Assembly (NCBI GenBank): GCA_963920525.1
Contig: OY986436.1
Coordinates: 5,878,501 to 5,942,500, forward strand
Origin: Dichetophora obliterata
Taxonomy: Eukaryota > Arthropoda > Insecta > Diptera > Sciomyzidae
DNA: 64,000 bases
Direction: 5' to 3'
The first letter of the stretch is position 1. Every line of letters begins with the position of its first letter. Below the pieces are notes generated by a model. The model saw only the letters and a program-made list of their open reading frames with translations, made no database searches and was not told the origin of the DNA. This document shows, piece after piece, positions 52,660 through 63,977 of the stretch. A program made the translations under genes and the position numbers.

Positions 52660-53000
52660 TAAATTAGTATACATTGAATTGAATGAACTGAATACATTGA
52701 ATTTAAAGAACTATGCATTGAATTTAATGAACTATACATTGAATTCAATGAACTATACATTGAATTTAATGAATTATACATTGAATTTAATGAACTATAC
52801 ATTGAATTTAATGAATTATACATTGAAATCAATGAACAATACATTGAATTCAATGAACTATACATTAAATTCAATGAACTATTCATCAAATTCAATGAAC
52901 TATACATTGAATTCAATGACCTATACATTGAATTTAATGAACTATACATTGCATTTAATGACCTATACATTGAATTCAATGAACTGTTCATTAAAAATCA
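52660..53000. repeat. 21-bp repeat array, right arm of foldback
   Basis: About fifteen units of ACATTGAATTTAATGAACTAT type, the inverse of the left array. As 21 is a multiple of three and the unit has no stop in several frames, it makes long artefactual open frames on both strands (MNYTLN and SMYSSLN repeats). Confidence 0.9.
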
Positions 53001-53244
53001 ATGTATGGTTCGTTAAAATTTGACTTACAATGTACTTTTCATTGATATCAATGAAAATAATTAAAATAATGAAAACAAATCACTGATATTTATTAAGACA
53101 TTTTTAATGAATATAATTTCATTGATTTCAATGAACAGTACGTTAAAAACTATGAGCAATTCATTAAAATTCAATGATTTTTTCATTAAAATCAATGAAT
53201 TAATTTTAACGTATGCTGTTCATTAAATTTGTTTTTTCTGTGCA

Positions 53245-53625
53245 GTTTCGTTCCCTGGCGCTGCAGCTCCGACAAGACTGGCTGATAATTCCACTCCTGT
53301 TGGAGTTTTATCATCTACCAGGCCCGGCAGGTTACCTTGCGGCTCTCCGGACCCTTCCACGGTTAAATCCTTTTGGGATTCCACCGCTTCGGGACTGGTC
53401 CCCTCAGCGCACCTGAATAAACCCTTTTTGTTATTTTTTAGATTAAACATAAAAAAAAACCCACGAGTTGGGGAGAAATATACGGACCGAACGGACAGAG
53501 AGCCCCATTATCACCCTACCCTACCAGTATACAACAGGGAGTGGGCTGCCCTGAGGAGACACCATTCGCGATCTAATATCCCTAGACGCTGCACCATTGG
53601 TGCAATCTCCCTCGGCATGACGTCT
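53245..53625 (+). other. LOA-like LINE sequence after the foldback, coding unclear
   Basis: GC-richer DNA continuing the element (GTTCCCTGGCGCTGCAGCTC). An open frame of 67 codons (53213-53416) starts in the foldback and has no family match. An AAAAAAAAAC run lies near 53452. Confidence 0.4.
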
Positions 53626-53626
53626 A

Positions 53627-53900
53627 CAACCTTAGAAATGAGGGAGGGGTGACTTTTAGTTCGTTGCTCCACAAAGTCTAACCCAATAGAAATTGTGTCT
53701 TTGCAGCTTAAGCCTCTATATACATCGCGTCAAGATTGTCACCCATGAGTAAAGGTAGGGTAGCCATTGTGTCTTTGCAGCTTAAGCTGGGTTAGACTTT
53801 GTGGAGCAATGAACCAAAAGTCACCCCCCATTTCTAAGGTTTACCCATGCGTAAAGGTAGGGTGACAATCTTGACGCGATGTAGAGGCTTAAGTTGCAAA
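53627..53900. repeat. nested inverted repeats within the LOA-like LINE
   Basis: CTCCACAAAGTCTAACCCA (53670) pairs with TGGGTTAGACTTTGTGGAG (53787). TACATCGCGTCAAGATTGTC (53724) pairs with GACAATCTTGACGCGATGTA (53864). ACCCATGAGTAAAGGTAGGG and ACCCATGCGTAAAGGTAGGG are direct copies. This may be a small rearranged duplication. Confidence 0.75.
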
Positions 53901-53921
53901 GATTAGACAAAGGTTAGACTG

Positions 53922-55250
53922 GATGAGTTGGGAATACACACGATAGGGTATGCTGATGACATTGCGTTGGTGGTCCGCGGTAAGTTCATCGACACCATTT
54001 CTGACATCATGAAGGGAGCACTCCGAAGCACTAACCCAGAGGCTATGAAATGAGTCTACACTATGATGGTTAGACCTGCCATCACGTATGCTTCGGTGAT
54101 TTGGTGGACAAAAGTCAGCCAGAAAACCATAAAGAAGAGACTGGACAGAGTCCAACGGCTGGCGTGTGTTGGAATAACAGGTGCAATACGCACCACTCCA
54201 ACAAGCGCAATGGAGGTTCTGTTAGGTATGCTGCTGTGGGATTTAGAAATAAAGAAAACAGCGGCTCTGTCAGCCCTCAGGATGTTGCGAAATGCTACGT
54301 GGCATGGGGAAACGGCCCTGCATGGTCATATGCCCATCCTTGATATTGCACAGAAAGGCATTTATGCCTATGGACGGAAGGCAGAGAGTAAGAATAACAG
54401 AAAAATGTTATAAAACTCTTATAACAGATGGAGCCGTTTTTGAAGAAATCGCTGGTGACGATATCATTGTATTTACAGACGGCTCTCTGATAAATGGCAG
54501 AGCCGGGGCAGGCGTTTACTCAGAAGAGTTAATCCTATCCTGTGCACTGTGGTTAGGGAAGTTTGTGTCTGTATACCAGGCGGAAATGCTTGGCGTAGTG
54601 CATGCGCTGGACCACCTGATAGATGGCCGGATCAATGGCAAGAAGTTTTTCATTGCTCTTGACAATCTGTCTGTGATTAGGTGTATGCAACGGACAGACA
54701 CCACTTCCAGATTGGCCATAGAATGCTTTACAAAACTCAATAGGTGTGCCCAGACAAATGAGCTCACACTTATGTGGGTAAGAGGACACTCTGGCATAGA
54801 ACAGAATTAGAATGCTTTAGCAAGGGAAGGATCAGCAGAAGAATTCTGTAGACCAGAACTACTTATCGCTACAGGCGACAACATGGTGGCAGGTTTTATT
54901 AAACAATGGACGGACTCCGTGAAGTGGTCTCGTAGTGAGCAAAAGTTATCCGATACAATCGAAAGACTTTAAGCTGGCTTACTGCACTGGTCACAGGACA
55001 CGTCCCATCGTGTACCATCTCGGGAAGGACGGTACATGTAGGTTATGACTAGAGGAGCCGGAAACAGCAGCACACATTTTGTGCCAGTGTCCGGCGCTGG
55101 CAAGCATAAGATTGACCACTCTGGGACGTTCATTTGTTGGCGAAGCCGAGATTGGTCAACTGATCTACAAGGATATGCTTGAGGTGACAAAGGTTGCTTA
55201 TACAAGGAGCATGCTCTCGTATGAGTGCTTCGAGCAGTAGCATCCAATAG
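53922..55250 (+). pseudogene. LOA-like LINE RT remnant and RNase H
   Basis: From 53922: DELGIHTIGYADDIALVVRG, the RT catalytic motif. After a deletion: VRPAITYASVIWWTKVSQ and RLDRVQRLACVGITGA. RNase H at about 54420-54810: IIVFTDGSLINGRAGAGVYS, YQAEMLGVVHALD, FIALDNLSVIRCMQ and LMWVRGHSGIEQN, so the D, E, D and final His regions are present. A stop follows, and the tail (NALAREGSAEEFCRP, then a Cys/His-type end in other frames near 55000-55200) is broken. Not functional. Confidence 0.88.
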
Positions 55251-55330
55251 GGGATGAAAAGGGACTCACTGTGGTCTGCATCGGCAAATCCCTGATTTAT
55301 TATATATATATGTAAATACTGTCTGTAGTT

Positions 55331-55425
55331 AAGACTAGGTCAAGCAGCCTTTCCAGACTATTATAAATACAACAAAATTGTTGTAAGTCAGAACATATAT
55401 TGTCAACAAATATATCGCTAATTTG
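55331..55425 (-). pseudogene. LINE endonuclease middle part (piece 2)
   Basis: Minus strand: QISDIFVDNICSDLQQFCC and ERLLDLVLTTDS, the stretch before the last endonuclease motif in this LINE. It continues in frame into piece 3 when the 50801-55316 insert and one 14-bp target copy are removed. Confidence 0.8.
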
Positions 55426-56074
55426 CTCGAAGACCGTCATAACTCAAAAAATACGATTTTTGAGTTAATGATACAGAAATGTGTATTTAATCATGATCTC
55501 TGATCTGTCAAAAAATGGTAATGCTATCTTATTTGTTCAATACATGGCAGCAAAAAATGCCGTTATTTTGTTTGACACCTTACTCGCTTTGTTATTTGCA
55601 AGACCGTCTTATCTTAGTTATGCAATGATCATCAGAGCGAAAGCATGTTTTGCTTATAAAAAATATTGACAAATTATTGGTTATGACATTATTCTTGGAA
55701 AATTAAGTACATTTTAATCGTGTGTACTATTCATGTATATTGTGTTATTTTGAGTTATAACAGTTTAATTAAAAAACGTATTTCAAACCAAGCTCGTCAT
55801 AACGCAAGAAGTGACGTTGTTGATAAAATAACTTTTGCGCAGATTTAACTATTTTTTGTTATGTCGTTATTGATGACAACTTGCATAGTATTGTACTAAC
55901 AAGTTAGCTTTAAACTTTATAAACAATGTGTCGTTTTAGTTGAAAATATTGTTCACTGTACAAGATTTATACTGGGTATAATTCAGAATGATACGATATT
56001 GTTGATAAAACTGTTTTGTATATATAAATTTAATTATTATAATCCGATGTATACTGCGTAAGGGGCATATTCAC

Positions 56075-56268
56075 TTTGTCACTCCATTTGTAACGCTGAT
56101 AAGGAGGCATGGCAGGTAAAGAAAAGTGTAATTTTTCTTGATGAGCATCACCTCCTGAGTCGATTTTGCCATGTCCGTCTTCCGACACGAATGCAGTCGC
56201 AATTTCAAAGTTATCGTATTGAAATTTGGTAATTGTAAAATTGGATGAAACTCACGCTTACTTTCCAT
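56075..56268 (-). repeat. degenerate dispersed fly repeat
   Basis: The minus strand reads GACGGACATGGCAAAATCGA and CTCATCAAGAAAAATTACAC. This resembles a repeat found near many fly genes (GACGGACATGGCTAGATCGA, from memory). The 65-codon open frame here is not a gene. Confidence 0.4.
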
Positions 56269-56289
56269 ACAAAGTTACTTTATTAAAAC

Positions 56290-56760
56290 AATTAAATATT
56301 TAAAAATGTCACAAAAATTTATATAGTGACTTGGAATTTTACACATAAGCTTTATATTAAAATATTCATTATATATTTCAAATTTGTTGTAATCAGATAA
56401 ACAGCATGCCTAACTCCAATATGACGTGACCTTATCAAATCGGTAAATTCTCTGAATATGCCACAAACATTAATGTAATAACTTGAAATTTTTCCAAAAA
56501 CCTTTGGTTGCAATAATTTATCATATATTTCATTCTAATGAAAACCACGCCTACCTTACATATAAGGTGACTTTAGCAAAATTGTAAAATATCTTTAAAA
56601 ACCACAAAAACTAATGTTGTGACTTGAAGTTTTGCACATAAGCTTTGGTCTTAAATATTTACCGTATATTTGAAAATGCCAATAATTTGTCAAAATCGTA
56701 TAATAACTGGCTAATCTCCAATATAAAATGACGTCATCAAAGAAGCATTATCTTCCATAT
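56290..56760. repeat. three diverged tandem units, about 145 bp
   Basis: GTGACTTGGAATTTTACACA (56326), ATAACTTGAAATTTTTCC (56479) and GTGACTTGAAGTTTTGCACA (56617) are each followed by AAGCTTT-like and ATATTTCA-like segments. Copies are strongly diverged. Confidence 0.65.
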
Positions 56761-56889
56761 CTCAAACGTGCTTTTCATTTCAGTTTTAGCCCAGTTGAAG
56801 ATAATTTCTTAATAGTTTTTAGATCATCTTAAATTGTCTGCCGCGGAAAACTCTTTATCCTCATCATCATCCAGTAACTCATCTTACTT

Positions 56890-57057
56890 TTAAAAAGACT
56901 GCGACAATTCCGAAGAAGACAAAAATTACTTACCCAGTAGCGATAATAACTGCGACAGTGATGACGAAATATATCGTCGTTGCTCGTGCAATATGCAAAC
57001 TGCATTCATGCCGAAATATGCAAAAAAACACTACTTCGTCTACCGCATCTAAATCGT
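56890..57057 (+). pseudogene. acidic coding remnant of unknown transposon protein
   Basis: The frame reads DCDNSEEDKNYLPSSDNNCD, then SDDEIYRRCSCNM and PKYAKKHYFVYRI before a stop. Acidic serine-rich starts are common in several transposase families, so this may be the N-terminus of the element's enzyme. No catalytic motif follows, and no family can be named. Confidence 0.4.
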
Positions 57058-57764
57058 TTCTGCAGGAGTGCGTGTTTGAAGAAAAAGATAATGATGAAAT
57101 AGTATTTTTCTAGACATAATTAAAATCTTTTAAAATTACCTACATTGATAAAAATAAAAAAAAATTCTTAGAAAATATAGAACTTTGAAAAAAAAAGAAA
57201 GACAATTTGATTAATTTATTTAATAAGAACTCATCCCACCTTTTTAAAGAGGGATGAGTTGATGGGCAGAGGGATGAGTCTCAACTAGATAAACTTAACG
57301 AGCATTTTTGTGTAGGAATGTTGTGGCTCCTTATGCAGCAGCTGGGACAACTCAGGTTAAGAAAATATTTAAGTTCCCATTTTTTTACAATTTGATTTAA
57401 TTTTAAGTTACAAAACTGTGAATTCTAATTCATATTATTATAAGTGTAATGTTAATACATCTTAAAAAATATGTTTTTATTTTGCTAGTAATAATGACGT
57501 ATTCTTCTTTATGACGCGCTTATGAATATACTTTTGCAACAAGAACGTCATAATCCAAAGTGGACTAAGTTTTTGCTTTATTAAAACTCTTAAAAAAATT
57601 AAAAACGCCTATTCATATATAGTTATTCTAAAAGAGCTTAATAGTGCATCTGCTTTCTAAGGTTTCACTGATTTTTAACAAATTCTTAAAAAATAAAAGC
57701 ACAATTAAAACTTAAAATGCGTTTTCTGCAAAATGACGTTTTTTGAGTTATGTCGTTCTTCTAG

Positions 57765-58240
57765 CAATAGAGCGATATGTTCTTGGCGTTTCTTCAAATT
57801 AGATGCACAAAAATGTGTTTCATCGTCAGAAGAATGCCATTTTAAGTCAGGCAAATTAAAATCGCCCAACAATAAAATGTCGTCATTAACGTCAAGTAAA
57901 TTTAAAATAAGTTCTATGCAATGCTTACATAGACCTCTACACTGTTTTTGGGAGGGACCTATGCATTAATAACATATACATTAGAATTGCAATGTACAAC
58001 CTAACGCAATAAATTCGATATTCGCAGAGCAGGGAATATCAATAAAGGAACTAACACAGGAGCTCCTTACAGCTACTAGAACACCACCACCATTTCCAGA
58101 GTTATTGTCAGCATGTCTGTCCTTCCTATATGCTTGAAAACTATTGTCAAACAGATCTAAGTAAGTAATTCTTCCGTTTAACGAAGTTTCAGTGAAGTTT
58201 TGAGTTGACAAAAAAATGGCATGCGTCTTTGAACACAATC
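57765..58240 (-). pseudogene. LINE endonuclease N-terminal part (piece 1)
   Basis: Minus strand: THAIFLSTQNFTETSLNGRI, YRKDRHADNNSGNGGGVLVA, and further down ILLLGDFNLPDLKWHSSD and KKRQEHIALL. This is the start of an APE-type LINE endonuclease, with the GGGVLVAV and GDFNLP motifs. It is cut at 57765 by the preceding DNA transposon. Frames shift between the blocks. Confidence 0.85.
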
Positions 58241-58273
58241 CCTTTACATTTTGATAGTAAAGGGAAAGCCTAT

Positions 58274-58740
58274 TTAGTTTTTTTGGGCATGACTAGTGAA
58301 ATTATTAGTCCTTCTGGACCTGTGTATAGGCTTAAACTCAGAAGCAAAGATATTATCAGCAAACAGATTAGAGCTCAGAACAGTTGCAAACTCTTCAGCA
58401 GCTACTGTGAGAATAAATGATGCGTGGGACGGTTGATTGCCAATTTTTTTGCATGAGCAGAAAGCAGTCTGGCTTAATAATTGGTTATGTTTGACAAACG
58501 TCAATTTATTATTACTTGTTGTGTAGGGCTGAAGGCGTGAAATGAAAACCTTCTTTCTTCTCGACACCGCTCTTAAATTTAATGAACAATTGCGCTCATT
58601 AGAAATAGCAATCTCATCTCTTGCTGGAGGAAAAACAGATAGAGGAGATGGAGTAATAACTCTATTATCTATTCTCACTGGTTGAACCGAGAGCTGCTTT
58701 GCCTCAAAAGTGGCTGAAAGCGTCATGCGTCGCTTATTAT
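58274..58740 (-). pseudogene. LINE ORF1 C-terminal part
   Basis: 150-codon open frame ending just upstream of the ORF2 endonuclease. It contains KKVFISRLQPYTTSNN and HASFILTVAAEEFATVLSSN, then NIFASEFKPIHRSRR. This follows the C-terminal domain of ORF1 proteins in jockey-like LINEs, where VFVSRL.P.T and a final REF motif occur. The N-terminus with any zinc knuckles is absent, so the LINE is 5' truncated here. Confidence 0.75.
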
Positions 58741-59766
58741 TTTTGAGAAGTACTGCAAACTATGAAGGCTATTTTGTTAAAAAAAATTTTGTTTAACCTT
58801 TATAGAAAACGGTAAGTTTTGTTTTTTTAGTCAGTTTGAGTGCTTGTGAATAAGGTATTAGGATCACATAATTATAGAGTGAACTGTTTTCGAGTATAAA
58901 AAAATGCTGCCAATTTTGTTAAAAATTAAAGATCTTCGAAATCTGTTTAAGCCACCTATCGGAGAGAGTTTTGATAATTTGAGATAATGATCCACCTATC
59001 TGCTATACATATTGCTTTTTATACACCAATTACCTTATAGTCTCCCTTCTAAGCTTTAAGTTAATCGAGCGCATTTGCAGCTAACTATTAAAATGCTATT
59101 AACTCATTAATTCAGCACAGTTCAGCTTATGAACAAATAATTTAATATTTTCTGCCCTATATTTTCTGCGTACAACATTATAAATAAACACATCCATAAA
59201 TCACAACATCAAGATAATCCCTACTAACTTGATTTCACTTCCGCTATCATCTTTTATTTGAGCTGGGATTTAAAACAATAAACCTTATTTTAAGACATTC
59301 TACCATATAAATACATAAAGATTACCAAATAATCTGATACATAAATAAGATAAATATAACATTTCCTCATCACAGTGGTCGAAAGACACAGGCAACGAAA
59401 GAGGACAAGGCAAGAATAAAAATACAAAAATAAAACTGCAATAGATGCTGTAGGCTAGAAGAGGCAATAAATAATAGAGCAATGTCTCTAAGCACAAGAG
59501 CTAAGCTGTAATGTACAAAAACAGAATTTAAGCATAACTTAAGGATTTATTAAGCCGACACACAGTGCGTTGCGCTCAAGGGACAAAAAAAGGAAACGTT
59601 GATTTGAGGTCACTGATTTAGAAAATGTAGAAAGCAAATTCCATGTAAGCTTTGTTTTTATTTTACAATTAATTCTTAGAAATAAAATCTTTCACATTTT
59701 GTTAGGTTTAATAGAAAACCAATTTGCCTTTTACATGTTAAATTGAAAAATTGTATTTTATAATTG
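58741..59766. other. AT-rich DNA, nothing recognised
   Basis: No gene, RNA or repeat was identified between the LINE and the inverted repeat copy. Confidence 0.45.
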
Positions 59767-61551
59767 CCCTATAGGAACAAAATAACTTGTTTTTAAAAAC
59801 AACTAATTAAAAAACTAATTTAAAAAAAAAACTAGTTTATGAACTACTTTGAATTATATTAAGGCGGCACCCACTTCAATTTTAAATAGTTTTTATTGCA
59901 TTATATATGAAGTAATTCAAAAACTACTTCAAAACAAGTGGCTTAAAAACTACTTGGAATTATATTAAGGTTGCAACTACTCTGATTTTGACATGATTTT
60001 ATTGCAAATTTTTATTTGATTACATGTTAATATATATTTAACCATGCTATTTCATCCAATATTATCAACTTTTGGGCTTTAACTTATATGAATTTATGTA
60101 TTTTTTTTTTCAAAACAATAAAAGAAATGATCTCTTTCATGTATAAAAATTTAAAATTTTTATGCTTTTAAATTCATTTTCAGTAAATGGAATATTAACT
60201 AGTTTTCAATTAATTTGTTTTTAAGTAATTAAAAAAATAATTTTAATTTAACTAACTTAACAAGTAGTTGAAAATATATGCGGTTTTCAATTGATTTATT
60301 TTAAAGTAGTTGAAAAATAATTTAAATTAAACTAATTTAATAATTAGTTGACAACATATGCAGAAGAAAGTTAGTTGACTTATTTAACGGACATCACCAT
60401 ACAAAATATGTTGGTTCGTTCTAAACTCAGAACAAAACACCTATCTTTTTGTGAAAAAAATTTCTCTATTTTCGATAATACAAATTTTCTTTATTTCAAA
60501 TAAAATTTACTTCAATTATAATAAATTTTCACATATTCGAAGAAATATTTCCTTCCTTGTGGTAAATGAAAATATTTCATGTCTCTAATAATGATAAGTA
60601 TATTTCTTTCACTGACAAAATCTCATTTATAGAGAAAAATATATAGAAAATGAAAAATTTTCTCTGTTGATAAATAATTCACTATGCGAAATATTTTCTT
60701 CAATAACAACAAATCCTTTCTCAAAAATTAAAAAGGCTTTTTCTAAAAATTCGATATATTTTTCTTATATTGAATGAGGTACGAACAAAATAGAAAGCGT
60801 GAGATTAATGTTGTGAAAAGCAAGTGATGCATATTCTGCATATTATGACGATTGTTCCTTCAAAAGATTTTTTTTTACTTAACATAGCTACACAAAGTGA
60901 TGTTGTTTATTACTGCTGTTTCTTTGGATGCATTACAAAATAGTTTTTCAGAATAAATTTGTGGAATATTTATAAAGAGTCCCGAAAAACAATGCTACAA
61001 CAATAATTCTACCTCTTAACACATTTTTAACTAATATTTTTAACTAATCGTAATTGCGGATATACTTCTGTGTTTTAAGGAACAATTTACGCAATAAAGA
61101 AATATGTTGTATCAATGTTAAGAAAATATATATTTCTTTTAAAGAAAGTGTTATTTTTTGTGAGAAACTATAAACGCAATTTAAAGAAAACATTTATTAA
61201 AATTACATAAATATTTCTCTGTTTTCGGGAAAAATTTACGAAATAAAGAAAACGGTTGAACGTATTATAAAGAAATATTTTTCTATTAAAGAGAAGGTGT
61301 CTTTTATTGATGAGAAAATATTTCTTATTTTCATGGAAGCTTTTTGCCATTTTTAGGGAATTTTTAAGATCACATTTAGAGAGAAGCATTCTCTGGAGCA
61401 AAGTCAACACCATTTTTCACTTAATATGATGCCTTTTTTCTCATATTACGATAAACTTTTTTCTGAGTGTATTGAAAAAAGTCAGAATTTCAACTAGTTG
61501 TGGTTGACAACAAACTTTTTTTCAACTACTTTTAATTTAGTTGATTTTGGG
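59767..61551 (-). mobile_element. unclassified repeat, copy 2, with nested MITE
   Basis: Starts CCCTATAGGAACAAAATAAC, the inverse of the right end at 39093, and shares with the first copy AAGGCGGC, AACTAGTTTTCAATT and ACATCACCATACAAAATATG in reverse order. Its outer part resumes at 61476 (AAAAAAGTCAGAATTTCAAC) and ends near 61551. About 740 bp belong to the repeat, against 542 bp in copy 1, since this copy has extra sequence at about 60030-60170. Confidence 0.8.
60424..61469. mobile_element. 1.05-kb Tc1/mariner-type MITE
   Basis: Left end AACTCAGAACAAAA; inverse of right end CACTCAGAAAAAAG. TA flanks both sides (60422-60423 and 61470-61471). Without it, copy 2 of the host repeat joins as GTTCGTTCTA, matching copy 1. 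The interior is rich in AAATATTTCT-type motifs in both orientations. No coding sequence. Confidence 0.8.
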
Positions 61552-61811
61552 TGCGAAAATAGCAGATAACGATTATATCACTCAAAAAAATGTCTAGAAT
61601 ATCTAGAAAAATTGCACCCAATAGTTAGAAAATCAGGCTTCATTTAGCGCCATGGCCGATTATCTACAAATGAAATATATATATTTTTCGTCGAATTGAC
61701 ACCAAAAATGCGAAATAGTTTAGGAAAATTATCCAAGCATTTACGAACTATTTCGCTAAACTGAAGAAACTTAGCGTAATTGTCTTGAAATCTTGTAACA
61801 TTTGAGTAAAT

Positions 61812-62015
61812 TTTTCTACCGTTTACCTATCATTGGATATATCTAAGAGAAATATTTTCTCTTAAAATAATAAGTTTTCTACCGTTTATTAACCATCGCC
61901 AATAGCTACGGGAAACATTTTCTCTGAAAATAAGAAATCTTCTACCGTTTATTAATCATCGGCTTTAACTAAAAAAAACAATTTCTCTGAAAATAAAAAA
62001 TTTTTCATCGAGTCC
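61812..62015. repeat. three-copy tandem repeat, about 65 bp
   Basis: TTTCTACCGTTTACCTATCA (61815), TTTCTACCGTTTATTAACCA (61875) and CTTCTACCGTTTATTAATCA (61940) head the units, each followed by an AAATTTTCTCT-like segment. Confidence 0.75.
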
Positions 62016-62158
62016 CTGGAAAGTTTTTGGAATTTTTGCAAAAAAAAACCCATTTTTAAGATATTAAATAGCATCCTGCAAGAACTCTAATTTTTATACG
62101 AATGAAAAACTGCAAGCATTATTATTGTTAACTTTAAATTAAATTGAAAACTTACCAC

Positions 62159-62264
62159 TATCCGGAGACTTGAACTTCGGCAGCGTGAGTGTAAGTCCAT
62201 TAGCTTATCCATTTGACCGTCGCAGTTGTTAAGCAATCGTTGCTTAATTTGCTTCATTAAGAAT
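62159..62264 (-). repeat. SINE-like tRNA-derived unit, copy 2
   Basis: Reads on the minus strand GGTCAAATGGATAAGCTAAT and GAAGTTCAAGTCTCCGGA, like copy 1 at 33879-33982, about 85-90 percent alike by eye over 104 bp. The flanks are unrelated, so the shared block is a dispersed unit rather than a segmental duplication. Confidence 0.6.
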
Positions 62265-63977
62265 CGTTCGCTTTGTAAGTAATTTAAAAGTATTTTTTCC
62301 AGAAATAGAAGAAAAGTATCCTTAAAATAAATCACTTGTGGTGTACAAAAAAAGAAAAACTTTCATGTATTTCTATGAAATATCCAAGTTTTGTAACTTA
62401 TATTTCTTAAAATTTAAGAAATCATGATGTAGAATGTTGCAAAAGGACTTGATATCAATACAGTTTTTCTTCAAATTATTTCTGCTTGTACACAAATTTT
62501 GAAAATATTACTTTTATCATATCTTAATTTCTTATTTTTAAACAAGTATGTGAATTAGATAAAAAAATCTCTTCATTTTTTATTAATAGTCTCATAAGCA
62601 ATATACTTTTTTTATTTGTGACTACTGAGTTATTTAATCTGATTGTGTATATCAATGTTTTAAGTTGTAAATCCTTTATAATACTGTATTTTTGTCCCCT
62701 TTCAACGCACTGTGCGTCATGGCTAAACAAGAGCAGGCAAAAGTAAGCGAAACAAAGCGCACAATACGCCCAAATTAAAAAGAAAACAAACAAAAAAATA
62801 ACGAAGAGAAAGACAAGAGATAAAATAATTCAAAAGCGACACAATAACTGTGCATTAAAATTGGCCGAAATTTCAAAAAGCAGCAAAATGTTTGAGACAA
62901 AGTCCTTGCCTACACGCAAGATACTGAAGTGAAGTGGTTGTCTTTTCTTGTGCTTATTCTTGTCCACTTTCTTCAAGTAAGCCTGCATCATCATTTTCAC
63001 TTGAATTTTTTTCTCTGCTGCAGCAAAATACGAAAGAGTCGCACAAGAAATTAAAAAAACTTAGTTGTAAGCATTTGGAGTTCGTGCACTAGCAGCCGAC
63101 AAGTTCCTTCAACCGGATGTTGTGTGCTCTGTTGTCTGCGAATTTAATTTGATTAAAAATTGAATTTAAAATCACAGTTGGCTCTATTAACTGAATGACA
63201 CTCCACCCGCCTGCGCTGCTGCCAGGCAGCAGGAAATGAAGCCAATTTAATTCACGCCGCGAGCCAATAAAAATAAGTACCTTATTTAAAAGTTTCTAAA
63301 AATGTTGCCACTTTTCACTTTTTTTCTTTACTTTAAAATATAATGTACAATATTTTAAGTTTAATTTTGTTTTTTCGTCTCCACCACAACACCGCTGTGT
63401 ATCAATGTCATATTTTGCCATCTCTGGCAGTTGGGCTTAGAAATGTTTAAGGGTCAATGAAAACATAGAAGTTTTCTTCTTTCCTTTTTTTTTGTAATAC
63501 CCAAATTTATTTCGACTTTTTTAACGTCCACATGTCTCTCGGTGCTTTTGATATTTCATCAGAATTCTTTGTAGTGGGTGTTTCAAAATAATTGCTCCGT
63601 TTTTAGCTATTGCAGCCAGCTGTAGCTCCTTTGATTCGTTTATTTTATTCCAAATAAATTCAGTCATTATTCATATCTTAAACTTAATCATCATCAGCTG
63701 AGTGTGCCGGCGGTATTGTCTGAGGAGCTGAAGATGACAACTTTGCTATGGTTAGGGGGAAAAAATTTAAAAAATTGTGAGTATATATAAAGCTCTGATA
63801 AATGATTACCAGGAGTTGCGCAACAACTGGCAATGAGCTTGCATTAGCGTATCCATAGCGACAAATAACGACAATGACGACTATAACCAAAAGAAAAAAG
63901 AATCAAGGACGCTTTTAATTTCCTCCAAGAAGGGCTTTGTAGATTTGTTGAAGAACTTTTTTAATTTCTTTAATATA
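62265..63977. other. 1.7 kb non-coding DNA, possible host regulatory texture
   Basis: 62700-63260 is somewhat GC-richer, with several CAGC and GCTGC motifs (CTCTGCTGCAGCAAAATACG; CCTGCGCTGCTGCCAGGCAG). It might be host leader or regulatory DNA. No exon, RNA or repeat could be identified. Confidence 0.3.

Larger units (their letters stand above)
51004..53244. mobile_element. Foldback element with 21-bp repeat arms and a gene remnant
   Basis: Left end CACACTGAACCAAAAAGG; inverse of right end CTGCACAGAAAAAACAAA, only loosely alike. The arms hold AATGAA/TTCATT-rich sequence that becomes regular 21-bp units: 51246-51434 in one orientation, 52660-53000 in the other. Between the arms are a LINE tail (51435-51681) and a spliced coding remnant on the minus strand (52053-52490). 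The layout is that of a foldback transposon. No transposase family could be assigned. Confidence 0.7.
50801..55316 (+). mobile_element. LOA-like LINE inserted into the older LINE
   Basis: The flanking 14-bp duplications TACTGTCTGTAGTT (50787-50800 and 55317-55330) mark a target-primed insertion. Coding on the + strand includes a YADD-type RT remnant and an RNase H domain, a combination found in LOA- and I-type LINEs. The 3' end is an ATATAT tract rather than poly-A. It is itself interrupted by the foldback at 51004-53244 and internally deleted. Confidence 0.8.
55426..57764. mobile_element. unclassified 2.3-kb DNA transposon with subterminal motifs
   Basis: The left end GAAGACCGTCATAACTCAAA and the inverse of the right end, GAAGAACGACATAACTCAAA, differ at two positions. 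The motif CGTCATAAC recurs inside at 55793, 57542 and, altered, at 55603. A target duplication cannot be resolved because the flanks (TTGCT and AGCAA) are themselves inverse. The interior has a small coding remnant and diverged tandem repeats. Superfamily not assigned. Confidence 0.65.
47737..58740 (-). mobile_element. Old LINE split into four pieces by later insertions
   Basis: A single non-LTR retrotransposon on the minus strand, in order: ORF1 end and endonuclease start (57765-58740), endonuclease middle (55331-55425), endonuclease end (50606-50786) and RT to C-terminus (47737-49831). The inserts are 55426-57764, 50801-55316 and 49832-50605. Two of these junctions restore the reading frame exactly when the insert and one target copy are removed. 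The family is jockey/CR1-like, related to but distinct from the LINE at 14892. Confidence 0.85.

Noticed and set aside
52638..53023. Long open frames on both strands with repeated MNYTLN or SMYSSLN peptides
   Set aside because: They arise from a 21-bp repeat with no stops in several frames; no start context or domain supports a protein.
53213..53416. 67-codon frame rich in Pro and Leu
   Set aside because: It starts inside the foldback end and runs into LINE sequence, so it spans an insertion junction.
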